Source: Pseudomonas indica NBRC 103045
GTDB taxonomy: Bacteria > Pseudomonadota > Gammaproteobacteria > Pseudomonadales > Pseudomonadaceae
NCBI RefSeq assembly: GCF_002091635.1
Contig: NZ_BDAC01000020.1
Coordinates: 54,297 to 118,296, forward strand
Length of the DNA stretch: 64,000 nt
Reading direction: 5' to 3'
Part shown: positions 17,033-24,670 of the stretch, piece by piece
How positions within the stretch are numbered: the stretch's first letter is position 1
Layout of the letters: each line of letters begins with the position of its first letter
Position numbers and translations under genes: made by a program
The notes under the pieces: generated by a model
Database searches by the model: none
What the model was told of the DNA's origin: nothing
What the model saw: the letters and a program-made list of their open reading frames with translations, nothing else

Positions 17033-18478
17033 CTAACCTCCAAGCTTCTTGATGATGGACAGAACTTGCTTCTCGATAGTGTCCCGATCAACTGAAAGAT
17101 CTGCGAGCTTTGCCACTTCCTTCTCCAGCCAAGGATGCTGGGAAAAGTACTCGGCCGGACTGGCCAACATTTCGTTAGCCAGCTCCTTGGCCATGTAACC
17201 GGTGACTCCAATAGGTAACGCAACGACCCCTTTTTCTTGAGCAATAGAAAACTCACTGCGTACGCCATCTGCATTAACGATGGTGCCATCTTTAACCTTA
17301 TTGCCGAAGACAAATAGGGCAATACCAGAAAGCCCGATCATGCGACTCCTGTATTCTTGCCACAGTTCTCGCAGGTCTTGGCCATTCGAGGCCACCTGCG
17401 GAAACGGCCGCATAATAAGTTGATCCTCCGAGTATTTTTCAGGCTTGGAATAGATTGCATCAAGCGCACCATTGATGACTGCGCTACCAATACCCCAGCC
17501 AAATCCATTGACAACTCGATAACCTCCTTTCACTAGGGAGGCGGATATGGAATGCATGAAATCCAGGGCATCTTGCTTGCCCCAGGTGCCGTACTCTTCT
17601 GCGCTGCCTGATATGAATATGGTTTTCTTGAGAAAGCGACTCTCGATCTCCCTCAGGATGATCGGAATGTCCTCATAGTTGTCAACCAGTAGCGCTTGGA
17701 TTCCAAATCGCAGCAGTTCGCGAACGTGGTGCTCCTGCCGACGCTGTCGGTACCTCGCAGAGTCAGCGTCTTCCTTCCCTTGTGGCTCTGCAGGCTCCTT
17801 GCGAAGAAAGCAGTAATGGGTCCGACGAAAATCATCCGGCACATGTAACCGGCTCAGTACATAGTCAAGGTTAGGGTCCGTGAAGCTGAAGCCGATAAAC
17901 AGAAATGTCTTAGAAACCAAATCTCCACTGAGGGCCGTTACGAAGGCTTCGTGGGATTTGTGGTATTTCTCATACTGAGCTTTATAAAGGATGGCTGCAC
18001 CTGGCGAGTACACGTCACCGTGCATTTTGTAGACAACGGCGTCTCGCTTAGGGCGAGTGGTCACGAGATCATCGGTCTTGCGCTTGATATCAGCAACACG
18101 GTAGTTCGCTTTGAGGCTGTCCTCAATCAGGGTGTCGTAGTTAGTCGTCCAATATGTCCTGATGGGAAGCCGCGAAACGATATTGTGAGCTTCCGAGGGT
18201 TCCGCCTGCTCCGAGAACTCCTCAAGAATTTTCCGAGCTAGGCCGGTCGAGCTGTTCTTCTTGTTGACGTGGTACTGCGCGACAGAAATCAGGTCGTGCT
18301 CCAACTCAACCTTGAGACCAAGTTCTTCAACAATCTCGCTGAGCAGCTCGCTCCAATTCACGAAGCCGCAACTTTTAGAAAATCCGGCACCGGCAAATAT
18401 AGCGGCCACTCCATCATCAAGATCTTTTACGTACGCTCTGATGAACGCTTCAATTTCAGGTGAGAATTGCGCACTCAT
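17033..18478 (-). CDS. thsA: Thoeris ThsA, SIR2-SLOG NAD+ hydrolase
   Basis: A 481-residue effector of type I Thoeris. The SIR2 domain (about 1-280) has the NAD-binding GAGFS (30-34), TTNYDTLIE with N113 and MHGD with H153; these match the catalytic Asn and His reported for Bacillus cereus ThsA. The SLOG/STALD domain (about 285-481) begins KTIFISGSAEEYG and has VNGFGWGIGSAVINGAL and RSEFSIAQEKGVVALPIG, the pocket for the TIR-made signal. On activation ThsA empties NAD+ and stops the infected cell. GGAGG lies 9 bases ahead of the ATG. First gene of a three-gene leftward operon whose gaps are 2 and 4 bases. Confidence 0.93.
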   Translation of the reverse strand: MSAQFSPEIEAFIRAYVKDLDDGVAAIFAGAGFSKSCGFVNWSELLSEIVEELGLKVELEHDLISVAQYHVNKKNSSTGLARKILEEFSEQAEPSEAHNIVSRLPIRTYWTTNYDTLIEDSLKANYRVADIKRKTDDLVTTRPKRDAVVYKMHGDVYSPGAAILYKAQYEKYHKSHEAFVTALSGDLVSKTFLFIGFSFTDPNLDYVLSRLHVPDDFRRTHYCFLRKEPAEPQGKEDADSARYRQRRQEHHVRELLRFGIQALLVDNYEDIPIILREIESRFLKKTIFISGSAEEYGTWGKQDALDFMHSISASLVKGGYRVVNGFGWGIGSAVINGALDAIYSKPEKYSEDQLIMRPFPQVASNGQDLRELWQEYRSRMIGLSGIALFVFGNKVKDGTIVNADGVRSEFSIAQEKGVVALPIGVTGYMAKELANEMLASPAEYFSQHPWLEKEVAKLADLSVDRDTIEKQVLSIIKKLGG

Positions 18479-18525
18479 GATCTACAACCTCCATGTTAAG
18501 AAGACTTGGCCACCCACCTCACCAG

Positions 18526-18875
18526 AAAGGCTTCACCAACCAGTTGTTCAAACTGCTGCCAACTACCCATCCAGGGTCTTGCCGAGTTAGGTGGTGTTGG
18601 TACACGGCAAGAGCGGCCGATAACGGAGGCACGGAACCAATCAGCAAGATGGACGGCAACAGCAACTGCCCGAGCTGGGCAAAGGCACAGAAAACCTGCC
18701 CGCTCACGAGCGAACTGAATTCATGGAGATCGGTAATCGCGGCCGGTTGGCTGTTGGTGATGGGTTGGAGGGCGAACCAAGCAGCAGCGGCAATCAGCAT
18801 ACTGGCCCACCAGGGCAGGCGGCTGGCGAGATGGAAAAAGTTTTCGGTGGGTGTTGTACTGCGGCGTCTCATCAT
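18526..18875 (-). pseudogene. Truncated, frameshifted Mrr-type restriction endonuclease gene
   Basis: From the ATG at 18875 (or 18872) the frame gives MRRRSTTPTENFFHLASR, a membrane segment (PWWASMLIAAAAWFAL), a second hydrophobic stretch (LGQLLLPSILLIGSVPPL) and LTRQDPG. After a frame change near 18560 the other frame reads SWQQFEQLVGEAF, the opening of the Mrr-like catalytic domain of a known Pseudomonas membrane-anchored endonuclease. Similarity stops at about 18526 and a stop follows. The catalytic domain is missing. The break falls 48 bases upstream of the thsA start, so the Thoeris operon seems to have replaced the 3' part. The parent family is recognised from memory, so the identity is tentative. 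Confidence 0.6.
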
Positions 18876-18973
18876 CCCTGCATCCCTGACTGGCCATCCA
18901 TTAATTGGCATAGTGCCACTACAGGGACTATAGACGCTGATCTCGATCAGTAAAGTGCCGTTTAGCTGATCGA

Positions 18974-19006
18974 GCAAAAGCCCCGTGGCGTAAGCCAGTT
19001 CGGGGC
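18974..19006 (-). terminator. Rho-independent terminator of the chaperone-effector operon
   Basis: Read on the minus strand, GCCCCG pairs with CGGGGC around an inner TGGC/GCCA stem, and TTTTGCTCG follows directly. It lies just past the effector stop at 19025. Confidence 0.75.
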
Positions 19007-19024
19007 ACAGTGCAGTGGGTGATG

Positions 19025-19924
19025 TTAACGATCTTCTCTGGGGGGAAGCGCATACTGCATTTCGTCCCGGGCCTGAAGGTAACGATTGAGGTAAACCGAA
19101 GGAACGCTGTTGAACGCAGATTTATTCCCATCCGGGTCCTTATAGGTGGTGTACATATTCCGTGTACCCGTTACCTGGTCCCAGACGCTTTCATTGCTCC
19201 TGAGCCCTTGGATCAACTTCTGGGCGGCCTCCGGGCCCGCGGCTACTCGCAGCCGCATCTTGGTGAAGCGATTCATCTTGGCGTCATCGAACGGTGGGGT
19301 GGAGAGCGCATCGGCCAATTCCTCGGTCATGGGCCGGGGGCCTCCCGGTGGGGTGGTTATCAAACGAATCGGCTCGGTCGGATTGGTCCGCTCTCCGTAG
19401 GTGTAGATTTTTTTTAGTCCCTGCCAAGCGTCCACAACCACCGCCTTGTCACCAACCGTCCGGTCCCGCCAATCGCCGGCGATCACGTAATTATGGTCTT
19501 CGTTGGACTCTTTAACCTGAAACACCGGCAAGTGCCGGGTTATGTTCTGGAACTCGGCTCCAACCATCCTGCGATGCTCCCCGCAACTTCCTCCCCCGGC
19601 CTGTTTGACCCCCTTCAACTCTTCCTCCTCCGAACTCGCACTGCCAACAAGATCCCGCGACATTTTCATACGTGTCCAACTGCGCCCGCCGCTCATCCAA
19701 ATAGCCGCTTCCTGATTTCCCGGACCATCAGGAAAGGTTTCGTGCCCGGTTTTGAGCAGAATGTCATGGGCGGCTTGCATTGTTTCGAATATTCGAGTCG
19801 ATACTTTGATGGCTTCACCATTCCGCCTTCCAATCAAAGCATCGAGGCGAGAATCGTTGATATGAGATAGGGGCACGTATTCATTGACGATACCGGATCG
19901 GCTCGACGAACCATGAGTGTTCAT
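19025..19924 (-). CDS. Putative type III secreted effector with Cys-His-Asp hydrolase signature
   Basis: A 299-residue protein not recognised as a named family. Residues 1-12 (MNTHGSSSRSGI) are Ser-rich with no acidic residue, like type III secretion signals. The middle holds GGGSCGEHRR (C114), ESNEDHNYVIAGDWRD (H144) and KAVVVDAWQG (D165). This order and spacing fit a papain-like or transglutaminase-like Cys-His-Asp triad of the sort seen in bacterial effectors and toxins. There is no signal peptide or membrane segment. A strong AGGAGGT lies 7 bases ahead of the ATG and overlaps the chaperone stop region. The gene follows a CesT-type chaperone and a terminator follows it. The effector role is inferred from context plus the triad. 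Confidence 0.7.
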   Translation of the reverse strand: MNTHGSSSRSGIVNEYVPLSHINDSRLDALIGRRNGEAIKVSTRIFETMQAAHDILLKTGHETFPDGPGNQEAAIWMSGGRSWTRMKMSRDLVGSASSEEEELKGVKQAGGGSCGEHRRMVGAEFQNITRHLPVFQVKESNEDHNYVIAGDWRDRTVGDKAVVVDAWQGLKKIYTYGERTNPTEPIRLITTPPGGPRPMTEELADALSTPPFDDAKMNRFTKMRLRVAAGPEAAQKLIQGLRSNESVWDQVTGTRNMYTTYKDPDGNKSAFNSVPSVYLNRYLQARDEMQYALPPREDR

Positions 19925-19938
19925 TCTCTTACCTCCTG

Positions 19939-20388
19939 TTAACGAGAATTAGTAGATGCCGTCACTGGAGCATGACGAGCATTGCTTTGAAACTTCAACC
20001 ACTCCCGCATACCTCGAGCCTTTTCAATAAAGGTCTCCACGAGTTTGTAGGCGGTTGCCATATCCAACTCTGGCAAGGCTTGGCGAGTTGAAAGCACGAT
20101 TTTGTTCGGCGCCTGAGTCATGCCGATTGCAAAGACGGGGTGGGATAAATCGAATACGTTCACCCTCAACAGAGTGCGCAATATTTCAGTAGAACAGTCC
20201 TCTGCGACTTCACCCAGCACACTGACCAGGTTCAGATAACCTCGCTGCATTCCAATAAGATGGACCTCCAAATCCTCATTCAACGTCAACACATAGGCCT
20301 CATTGTCTTTAGCCTCGATCTGCGAATCGATCCCATATTGTTTGAGCACATGGGATACGAGCAGGTGAAAGGAGCGTTCCGCTTGCAT
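19939..20388 (-). CDS. CesT-family type III secretion chaperone
   Basis: A 149-residue small acidic protein with the CesT/Tir-chaperone pattern: a first helix MQAERSFHLLVSHVLKQYGID, strands YVLTLNEDLEVHLIGMQ and LNLVSVLGEV, a helix TEILRTLLRVN, then HPVFAIGMTQAPNKIVLSTRQALPELD and a final helix YKLVETFIEKARGMREWL. Such chaperones bind the N-terminus of one effector and hand it to the secretion ATPase. The ATG at 20388 has CAGGA 7 bases ahead; a TTG at 20427 would add 13 residues. It lies 14 bases before the effector gene, the classic order of a chaperone-effector pair, behind an hrp-box-like promoter. Confidence 0.85.
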   Translation of the reverse strand: MQAERSFHLLVSHVLKQYGIDSQIEAKDNEAYVLTLNEDLEVHLIGMQRGYLNLVSVLGEVAEDCSTEILRTLLRVNVFDLSHPVFAIGMTQAPNKIVLSTRQALPELDMATAYKLVETFIEKARGMREWLKFQSNARHAPVTASTNSR

Positions 20389-20470
20389 GGCAGCATCCTG
20401 TATTTGCGTTTGAGTTGGGCTATCCAAGAGGCTTCTTGTGAGATGAAGTCTGATGGTTAACCACAGACTC

Positions 20471-20498
20471 TCCGTGGCTTCTGTAGCGGTGTAGTTCC
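20471..20498 (-). promoter_or_regulatory. Near-consensus hrp box (HrpL-type promoter)
   Basis: Read on the minus strand: GGAACT, 15 bases, then CCACGGA. The P. syringae hrp box is GGAACC-N15/16-CCACNNA, so only the last base of the -35 element differs. Its downstream edge is 83 bases before the chaperone ATG at 20388, on the correct strand. This is the element used by the ECF sigma factor HrpL for type III effector genes. HrpL itself is not in the window. Confidence 0.72.
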
Positions 20499-20631
20499 AA
20501 ACGAATAGGCCCTACCTGCGCCTGTTTTGGCCACGGGACGTGCCTCAAGGAGCGCGCGTGACGGAGTTACCGCTAGCCGGCTCCATGCCTGAATGCCCCT
20601 TGTCCTTCCCCCTGCCCCGACCTATCCTGCG

Positions 20632-20655
20632 CCGGCCACGGTTGTCCGTGGCCGG
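20632..20655 (+). other. Perfect 10-bp stem-loop
   Basis: CCGGCCACGG pairs with CCGTGGCCGG around TTGT, followed by GTTTG. It lies in the gap between the hrp box and the BRO-N gene. It may be a weak terminator; the rest of 20499-20769 shows nothing else. Confidence 0.5.
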
Positions 20656-20769
20656 GTTTGACAGCCCGAACAGTTAGGCGCGATCCGCGCCGAGTAACCG
20701 CATATCACTACAGCGCTCTATGGCCGGAATCGCGTGGGTCTTCGTCGAACTACGCAGGAGTCTTTTGCC

Positions 20770-21270
20770 ATGGAAAACGCTTTCTCTCCCCTCACCCTTC
20801 ACCGCTACGACCGCCCCTTGCGCGGTGTGATGATCGACGGCCAGCCCTGGTTCGCCGCCTGGGATTTCGCCCGGCTGATCGGCCATCGCCACCCCGAGCG
20901 CATCGGCCGGATGATGGAGGACGACCAGATTCGCAGCGTGCGTTTCGCCCTGGCCAGCGGCGAGACGGAAGACGTCGAGGTGATCAGCGAGTCCGGCGCC
21001 TACCGGGCGCTGTGGCGCTACAACCACCCGGAAAACCGCAGCCTGCGCCGCTGGCTGACGCTGGAGGCGGTGCCGCTGTTGCGCGATGCCCGCGGCACGG
21101 GCCCTGCCTGCCCCAAGCGCACGTTGTTGCAGTGGGGTACGCAGCAGATCGGGTTGCTGGAGTGGCAAGGGGTGTTGTGGGTGCCGTTCGATGCGCTGCC
21201 GAGGTTCGCGGCGCCGGCTGTGGAGCGGCGGTCGATGCGGCGCGGTTTGCTGGGGCGTTGGGGAAGATGA
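20770..21270 (+). CDS. BRO-N domain protein
   Basis: A 166-residue protein whose N-terminal 110 residues form a Bro-N domain, found in phage antirepressors and baculovirus BRO proteins: GVMIDGQPWFAAWDFARLIG, RIGRMMEDDQIR, VISESGAYRALWRY and RSLRRWLTLEAVPLLR. The C-terminal 55 residues carry no second known domain. AGGAG lies 9 bases ahead of the ATG at 20770; an in-frame ATG at 20734 lacks a good site. It stands alone, with no other phage gene near, which is common for this family in Pseudomonas. It may bind DNA; its target is unknown. Confidence 0.85.
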   Translation: MENAFSPLTLHRYDRPLRGVMIDGQPWFAAWDFARLIGHRHPERIGRMMEDDQIRSVRFALASGETEDVEVISESGAYRALWRYNHPENRSLRRWLTLEAVPLLRDARGTGPACPKRTLLQWGTQQIGLLEWQGVLWVPFDALPRFAAPAVERRSMRRGLLGRWGR

Positions 21271-21335
21271 CACGTTCTCGGCAGTAAGGGCGCCCAAGGG
21301 CTGGAATCCACGAATTCCGGCCCTTGGAGGGTCAT

Positions 21336-21988
21336 GTAGGGGCGAATTTATTCGCCCAGCCTGCCCTCGACGGGCGAATGAATTCGCCCCTACGAGAGTT
21401 CGGCTTTGCCTTTGTGGGGCAGGCTCTGCTCGCGAATGGGCCACGCAAAAGCTTCGCCAGCAGAGCTGGCTCCTACGAAAAGCCACTGTGCCTCAGTCCG
21501 TTGTAGGGGCGAATTTATTCGCCCAGCCTGCCCTCGCCGGGCGAATGAATTCGCCCCTACGGGAGTTCGGCTTTGCTTTTGTGGGGCGGGCTCTGCTCGC
21601 GAATGGGCCACGCAAAAACTTCGCCAGCAGAGCTGGCTCCTACGAAAAGCCGCTGTGCCTCAGTCCGTTGTAGGGGCGAATTTATTCGCCCAGCCTGCCC
21701 TCGACGGGCGAATGAATTCGCCCCTACGAGAGTTCGGCTTTGCCTTTGTGGGGCGGGCTCTGCTCGCGAATGGGCCACGCAAAAGCTTCGCCAGCAGAGC
21801 TGGCTCCTACGAAAAGCCACTGTGCCTCAGTCCGTTGTAGGGGCGAATTTATTCGCCCAGCCTGCCCTCGCCGGGCGAATGAATTCGCCCCTACGGGAGT
21901 TCGACTTTGCTTTTATAGAGCGAGCTCTGCTCGCGATTTGGCCTCCCCGCAAAAGCTTCGCCAGCAGAGCTGGCTCCTACAGGAGGCC
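21336..21988. repeat. Tandem array of 167-bp REP doublet units, about 3.9 copies
   Basis: Units begin with GTAGGGGCGAATTTATTCGC at 21336, 21503, 21670 and 21837, an exact period of 167. Each unit has two head-to-head REP pairs: one of the GGGCGAATNAATTCGCCC type, and one of GTGGGGCGGGCTCTGCTCGC facing CCAGCAGAGCTGGCTCC. The first three units are nearly identical; the fourth drifts in its last 90 bases (TTATAGAGCGAGCTC) and stops at a CTCCTAC. Several open frames cross the array in all phases only because 167 is not a multiple of three and stops are rare; none is a gene. Confidence 0.92.
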
Positions 21989-22168
21989 CGGGCGGCCGGG
22001 GGTGATTTCCGCCCTTGGATGTATGGAAATTCATACTTCGGCAGGGTAGCCGACGAGCGCGCTCACGTTAATATCATCAAGCCAGTATTATCGAAATGTG
22101 ACAGGGCTGACCCACTGCCCCGTTACCCGGCCCACCTTCCAGCCCATGCACCCAGCGACGGTCCCCGT

Positions 22169-22684
22169 ATGAGCGCCCTGCCCCGTGTTTTCGCGTGCCT
22201 GCTTTTGTTGCCTGCCTTCGTTTCCGCCGCGTTGGCCGATGATCGCTGGCAGAGCCAGCCGGAGGGTCCGGTGATTCTGACGGTGACGGGCCCGTTGGGC
22301 TGTTGCCCGGAGGGGGTGGCGTTGTTCGACCAGGCGCGGCTGGATGCGTTGCCGCAGACCCAGGTCAAGACGCTCACACCCTGGACGGAGCAGGTGGATA
22401 CCTTTGAGGGCGTATCGATCCGCGATCTGCTCGTGCAGCTGCAGGCCAGTGGCCGGTTCATCGAGGCGAAGGCGCTGAACGACTACCACACCCGCTTCGA
22501 GGTGCAGACGGTGCTGGATTACCCGGTGATCCTGGCGACGCGGAAGAACGGCGAGCCGATGCCGGTGCGCAACAAGGGGCCGATCTGGATCATCTATCCG
22601 CTCAGCGACTTTCCGCCGCTGCGCAAGGAGCTGCATCACCAGGCGATGGTCTGGCAGCTCAAGTCGCTGACTATCGTCGAGTAA
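22169..22684 (+). CDS. Periplasmic molybdopterin-oxidoreductase-fold protein
   Basis: A 171-residue protein with a signal peptide (MSALPRVFACLLLLPAFVSAALA). The mature part resembles the sulfite-oxidase-type molybdopterin-binding domain: VILTVTGPLG, FDQARLDALPQTQVKT, TPWTEQVDTFEGVSIRDLL, NDYHTRFEVQTVLDYPVILATRKNGEPMPVRNKGPIWIIYPL. It is much shorter than the enzymes, and no cofactor-binding Cys is seen at the expected place, so it may be a sensory or binding version. It ends 6 bases before the GGDEF/EAL gene, so the two are co-transcribed and this protein may feed a periplasmic signal to that enzyme. Confidence 0.8.
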   Translation: MSALPRVFACLLLLPAFVSAALADDRWQSQPEGPVILTVTGPLGCCPEGVALFDQARLDALPQTQVKTLTPWTEQVDTFEGVSIRDLLVQLQASGRFIEAKALNDYHTRFEVQTVLDYPVILATRKNGEPMPVRNKGPIWIIYPLSDFPPLRKELHHQAMVWQLKSLTIVE

Positions 22685-22690
22685 CCGCCC

Positions 22691-24631
22691 ATGCTGCGTT
22701 TGCGCTATCTGTTCCTGACGCTGGTCACCCTCGGCTTCGCCGGTGGGATCGTGGCGTCGCTGGTGCACAATCAGCGCAGCGCGGAGATGAATACGGCACG
22801 CATCCAGCTCTCGGCCTGGTCGCTGGCGCAGTTGGAGTTCGAGTACCTGCGGTTCTACGACACGCTGCGCCTGTACCGGGCCGGAGCAGCCAATGCGGAG
22901 CGGCTGCGGATGACGTTCGATCTGCTGTGGAATCGCCTGGATGTGTTCCTAACAGGCGAGGAGAACCGCGCGATTCGCCAGCGTTTCGGCGGCGAGGATA
23001 CGGCGAAGGCGCTGCTCGCGCAGTTGCAGGCGGACGAGACGTTGATCTTCGCGACCGACCTGAAGCCGGGCGCGGGCCTCGATGCGGTGATCGCCCGTTA
23101 TGCCGGGTTCCAGACGCCGATCCGCGACCTGATGATCCATAACTTCACCGGGCCGGACGCGGCGCACATCGCCGATGAGATCAACCGCCATCATTACCTG
23201 ACGCAGGTGTTCCTGCTCGGCCTGCTGTTCTGCGGCGGCGCGCTGGCGCTGATGCTGTTCTACGAGGCGCGGCGCAATCACCACATGGCGCGCAACGACG
23301 TGTTGACGCAACTGCCCAACCGCTTCCACTTCAAGACCTTGCAGAAGTCCCTCTCCCACCGCCATTGCTGTGCCCTGGCGGTGATCGAGCTGAGCAATTT
23401 CCGCGCGGTGAACGAGAACATCAGCCACGATGCGGGGGATCTACTGCTGACGCGGATCGGCGAGATTCTCAACAGCCTGAAGCCGGAAGGCAGCTTCATT
23501 GCCCGGGTGGATGGGGACGAGTTCGTGATGACGTTTCCGGATGGCTTCTCCGAGGAGTTGGTGAAGTCGACGCTGAACGGCCTGGCCATCGCCCTGAGTT
23601 TCGACTTCCAGAACGACAAGCACCTGTTCCAGGTCGGCACCCGCATCGGGCTCTGTTTCAACCCGGACCGGGCGTTCGATCTGCAGAAGCTCTACCAGTT
23701 CGCGACGCTGGCCGTGCGCGAGCAGCGGCTGAGCAAGCGCAACGGGCTGGCGCTGTTCACCGAGGAGATCAACAACCGCTATCTGCGTAGTCAGAGCCTG
23801 TTGAGCGACCTCAAGCGCGCCCTGGCGCCGGGGAGCAAGACCGGCAGCGACCTGCTGCTGCACTACCAGCCGATCGTCGCCTGCCATGGCGGGCAGACGG
23901 GGGTGGAGGTTCTGCTGCGCTGGCTGCACCCGCAGTTGGGCTACATCTCGCCGCTGGAGGTGGTGGAGCTGGCGGAGAACAACCAGATGGGGCCGCAGCT
24001 GGGGCGCTGGGTGCTGCAACGGCTCAAGCGCGACCTGCTGAATATCCCGCCTTCCGTGCGCAATGCGCTGTTCTACTCGGTGAACATCGCGTCGTCGCAG
24101 TTCACCCGTGAGTTGCCGGAGCAGCTGCGGGCGTGGCTGGCGGATACGCCGATCCGCGCGGACCAGTTGCAGGTGGAGATGACCGAGTCGATCTCGGTGG
24201 CCAATTTCGTCGATGGCTCGCTGATCCTTCGGCGGCTCAACCAACTGGGTATCCAGGTGGCGTTGGACGACTTCGGCACGGGTTATTCGTCGCTCTCGTA
24301 CCTGAAGGAGCTGAATATCCAGCGGGTGAAGATCGACAAGTCGTTCATCCAGGGCATCGGCCGCAATGCGCAGCAGCAACAGGTAGTGCGCAGCATCATC
24401 GATCTCTGCCACACCTTCCATTTCAAGGTGGTGTGCGAAGGCATCGAGGACGAGCGGGATGCCCAGCAGGTGTCCAGCCTGGGCAGCGATTTCGCCCAGG
24501 GCTACTGGTATGGCAAGCCGATGCCGATGCAGGCGCTGCTGGTGTGGCTCACCGTTGCGCAGGAGGCGGCAACGCCGAGCTACCCACGTCATGCGCCGGT
24601 CGAGGTGCAGCCCGTTCCCCCGGTCGAGTGA
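22691..24631 (+). CDS. Membrane GGDEF/EAL protein, probable c-di-GMP phosphodiesterase
   Basis: A 646-residue inner-membrane protein. Membrane segments at about 6-25 and 171-190 enclose a periplasmic helical sensor region. The GGDEF domain (about 195-355) has a degenerate active site VDGDEF (273-278) and degenerate LELSNFRAVNE-like substrate site, so cyclase activity is doubtful. The EAL domain (about 375-625) reads HYQPIV and EVLLRW (EVL in place of EAL), but QVEMTES, DDFGTGYSSLSYL, VKIDKSF and EGIE are intact, so it probably breaks down c-di-GMP. It follows the molybdopterin-fold gene by 6 bases. Confidence 0.9.
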   Translation: MLRLRYLFLTLVTLGFAGGIVASLVHNQRSAEMNTARIQLSAWSLAQLEFEYLRFYDTLRLYRAGAANAERLRMTFDLLWNRLDVFLTGEENRAIRQRFGGEDTAKALLAQLQADETLIFATDLKPGAGLDAVIARYAGFQTPIRDLMIHNFTGPDAAHIADEINRHHYLTQVFLLGLLFCGGALALMLFYEARRNHHMARNDVLTQLPNRFHFKTLQKSLSHRHCCALAVIELSNFRAVNENISHDAGDLLLTRIGEILNSLKPEGSFIARVDGDEFVMTFPDGFSEELVKSTLNGLAIALSFDFQNDKHLFQVGTRIGLCFNPDRAFDLQKLYQFATLAVREQRLSKRNGLALFTEEINNRYLRSQSLLSDLKRALAPGSKTGSDLLLHYQPIVACHGGQTGVEVLLRWLHPQLGYISPLEVVELAENNQMGPQLGRWVLQRLKRDLLNIPPSVRNALFYSVNIASSQFTRELPEQLRAWLADTPIRADQLQVEMTESISVANFVDGSLILRRLNQLGIQVALDDFGTGYSSLSYLKELNIQRVKIDKSFIQGIGRNAQQQQVVRSIIDLCHTFHFKVVCEGIEDERDAQQVSSLGSDFAQGYWYGKPMPMQALLVWLTVAQEAATPSYPRHAPVEVQPVPPVE

Positions 24632-24670
24632 GTGTCGGACGAATGACTTCGCCCTATGGGCAGCCGTGTT

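Noticed and set aside
20770..21270. A prophage, suggested by the BRO-N gene
   Set aside because: No structural, integrase or lysis gene is nearby; single BRO-N genes are common in Pseudomonas chromosomes.
21336..21988. A CRISPR array
   Set aside because: The repeats are long, contiguous and palindromic with no unique spacers and no cas genes.
21406..22168. Several overlapping frames across the repeat array (RRANEFAPT-like peptides)
   Set aside because: They are translations of REP repeats in changing phase and lack start sites or homology.
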